DNA of 64,000 bases from Tetrapyrgos nigripes (taxonomy: Eukaryota > Basidiomycota > Agaricomycetes > Agaricales > Campanellaceae), in NCBI GenBank assembly GCA_013368315.1, contig JAACJM010000029.1:496001-560000 (forward strand). Direction: 5' to 3'. Positions within the stretch are counted from its first letter, which is position 1; the number at the start of each line of letters is the position of its first letter. Under the pieces are notes generated by a model. That model was not told the DNA's origin, searched no databases, and worked only from the letters and a program-made list of their open reading frames with translations. Below are positions 62,045-64,000 of the stretch, one piece after another. The translations under genes were made by a program, and so were the position numbers.

Positions 62045-64000
62045 CTTAATGATTGGACCTCCCTACAGAACTCCTCCCCATCCCCTTCTATATCCCTTAC
62101 TTCATTGTGACTCTCCTCCTCCTCACTGTCACTATCACTCTCATTATCCTCTTCTACTCCTGCAGTGTTGAGAGGGATTGCATCCAGATTGAATGAAACC
62201 TAATAGCTAGACGTCGATAGAGACTGCCCTGCTTAGACACATAGGCAGAAAGTCCCTCCAAGACCCCTGCATCTACTGTTGCTTGTTTTGCCCGTGCACG
62301 ACTCTGACACCACTCTGAACAACATACTTTGTTCTCTTCATCTGCTCTGTCACTCAGGGTTAACCTGGGTCCAGACGTCCAGATCCAAGAGTCTGCGAGT
62401 TTCCCCTGTACCATCTTGAGGAATGTCTTCCTGTCATGTAACATGGCATTCAGACCGTACCTCATTCCACAGCAAAATACCATCTCCATCTCTATCTTCA
62501 CCCTCTGCTCTACCTTCACCCTCCACTCTACCTTGCCCCACCTCTGTGTCCTCTTTCAGTTCCCAGCTATCCTCATTAACCCCTCTTCTACCTGCCCCTT
62601 TCTTGAACCAAGCTTGGTCTCTATATGACCGGATGTCCTCATCCTTTAATTCTGGCAGCTCTTTCTCCTACTCTCCCTCGCCTCTCTGGTGAGACAATAT
62701 TGATTTGCACTGTTCTTGGCCCTTTTGTGGACTCAGTCAATGATTGCTTGAGATTGTAGACCCAGGCATTCTTAAATAGGACCATCCAACTCTTGACCCG
62801 AAGAGTGTGCTACAGAGACTGAATAGCATTGCCACACTGTGCTGTACACAAACAGTTTTTGATTTCAGGTAACAAATGAAGACAGGTGGGAACTGAAGAA
62901 GAGAGCCACAGTTTCACATCCTCTGGGTTGGTTACATCAGCAGACACTCCCTCCAACTCCTTCTCCTGGTCTATCTGCATCTGCAGTAGCCCTGGCATAT
63001 ATATATCGCTCTTAGCTGCTTGTAAGACCCCAGTTTCTGTCGTAGGGGATTCCTCTGCTCTTCCACAGCAGCATTTTGACAATCTCGTTGGCGTCCACTT
63101 GCATGATCATTTTTAGCAGTACAAGACTTCTTGACAAGATCTTGAATGTCCAAACTAGCTTAAATTCAGCCACAATTAGTAATAAACAAGACTCATGCAT
63201 ATACCATAGTCGCTCCAACTCCAGACCCATTGCAACAAACCCAGCTGCACTAATTGCATTCCATCTAGTACCTCCCTTCGTCCTCCACACCTCATCTTCT
63301 GCCTCCTCTTTACCCATGACTGTATGGAATATTAGCAAATAAGTTAGCAGCACTATCAATTGACTCATAACACCACTGACTCACATTTATTGGTCACAGA
63401 AAAAGGATTTTTGACATCTTCTTTGGGGAAGGGGGCATTCTCCCAGGTCTTGCATAAAATTTCCCACTCATCTGTCAATCCTTCAGAAGATGCACTGTCC
63501 AGCTGTCATGGGCTTCATTCTGGATGTTTCTTTCAGTGATAGCAGCCTTGTACTTTCGCATTAATGTATCTCCTGTATAGTACTCAGTCAGGAATGCCCA
63601 GAATAAATCAGAATAAATTTACTTACCCATGGAGATCACCTTTGACCAATTCCAGGCTGCAAAATGATTGTCGATGATATCCTGTTGTGTACCAGGTGCC
63701 ATGGGCTTTGTACTGTACCCAACTGTGTTGTGGGCAGCCCAGATCCACTTGGAACCTTCACTGTCACTATTACCAATGCCCTTAATCAAATTAAACGAAA
63801 ACATCTTGTGTTTGATCTGGAGATGCACTGGTTCATGAAATTTACCTACAGCCAGATCCACTGAAGATTCATCAAGTATTGGAACAATTTCCAGAGGCCA
63901 CCTGGTCTCAATCCTCTTAAAGAGGTTCATGAACCATTGGCACACAATATCATAGCTGATGAGGAGACATAGGATCATGGTAAACATTTTAAGCAAATAT
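62045..64000 (-). pseudogene. KDZ-family transposase, C-terminal part, running off the window
   Basis: The minus strand from the right edge gives YDIVCQWFMNLFKRIE and GKFHEPVHLQIKHKMFSFNL. Then come KWIWAAHNTVGYSTKPMAPG, TQQDIIDNHFAAWNWSKV and, after a GTAAGT...ACAG intron (~63624-63570), LMRKYKAAITERNIQNEAHD. Downstream are SAAGFVAMGLELERLW, EDVKLWLSSSVPTCLHLLPE, EWCQSRARAKQ and GLSAYVSKQGSLYRRLAIRF, followed by an acidic tail (VEEDNESDSDSEEEESHNEV). This order is that of KDZ (Kyakuja-Dileera-Zisupton) transposases, common in basidiomycetes. Frameshifts and stops, for example at 62960-62700 and around 63380, show decay. The N-terminus lies beyond 64000. Confidence 0.85.

Overview
The window reads as a repeat-dense, heterochromatin-like block of a basidiomycete fungus, probably an Agaricomycete. 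The reasons are a KDZ-family transposase at the right edge, several chromodomain-bearing Ty3/gypsy elements, ~40-65 bp introns with GT/AG borders in the cargo genes, and no bacterial-type gene organisation. Almost everything recognisable is a transposable element or a fragment of one. The host assignment is an inference, and no single-copy host gene is certain.

Layout. 1-370: an 18-bp minisatellite. 371-6022: Gypsy-1 (+), a 5'-truncated chromovirus with one uninterrupted gag-pol frame and a 3' LTR. 6023-7386: degraded unique sequence. 7391-48656: one very large LTR retrotransposon ('outer element'), with ~1.5-1.7 kb LTRs, a possible 4-bp target duplication CTGC, a TGG-type primer site and a polypurine tract. 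Its decayed gag-pol lies at ~9.1-16.65 kb. About 10 kb of extra sequence follows, carrying a tRNA-like sequence and two antisense, intron-containing cargo genes (17.8-20.4 kb and 23.7-26.5 kb). That cargo region was later hit by a Tc1/mariner element (20964-22600), a solo LTR of the same family (22863-23710), a CACTA-type MITE (24684-24962) and an inverted-repeat-bounded insertion (18668-19987).

The 3' LTR of the outer element has been split three times. Gypsy-3 (minus, 27123-33835, TSD GTCCC), Gypsy-4 (plus, 35000-41312, TSD ATTTC) and a CACTA-like non-autonomous DNA transposon (41658-48538, TSD CCT) are all inserted in it. The uninterrupted 5' LTR at 7391-8924 supplies the empty site for each insertion. 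The CACTA-like element has 1.25-kb terminal inverted repeats and, in place of a transposase, ~4.2 kb of a TCTGCCTCG-type nonamer minisatellite that is open in several frames on both strands.

48661-52636 is mostly unassigned. 52637-61200 is a composite: a minus-strand chromovirus (Gypsy-5) split by a plus-strand relative of Gypsy-4 (Gypsy-6, 54601-~60124), with the Gypsy-6 3' end and the Gypsy-5 reverse transcriptase both missing. 61.2-62.04 kb is short-period repeats and 62.05-64.0 kb is the C-terminal part of a decayed KDZ transposase running off the edge.

Mechanistic themes. (1) Gypsy-3, -4 and -6 carry 10-nt leader sequences, starting exactly 3 nt after the 5' LTR, that are complementary to a stretch inside their own LTR. 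In Gypsy-4 and -6 that stretch is ~32-34 nt after a TATA box. This is the arrangement expected for Tf1-type self-primed reverse transcription. (2) Older elements are inactivated largely by CGA-to-TGA and TGG-to-TAG/TGA changes, a C-to-T decay signature. (3) Gypsy-1 alone keeps an uninterrupted pol frame.
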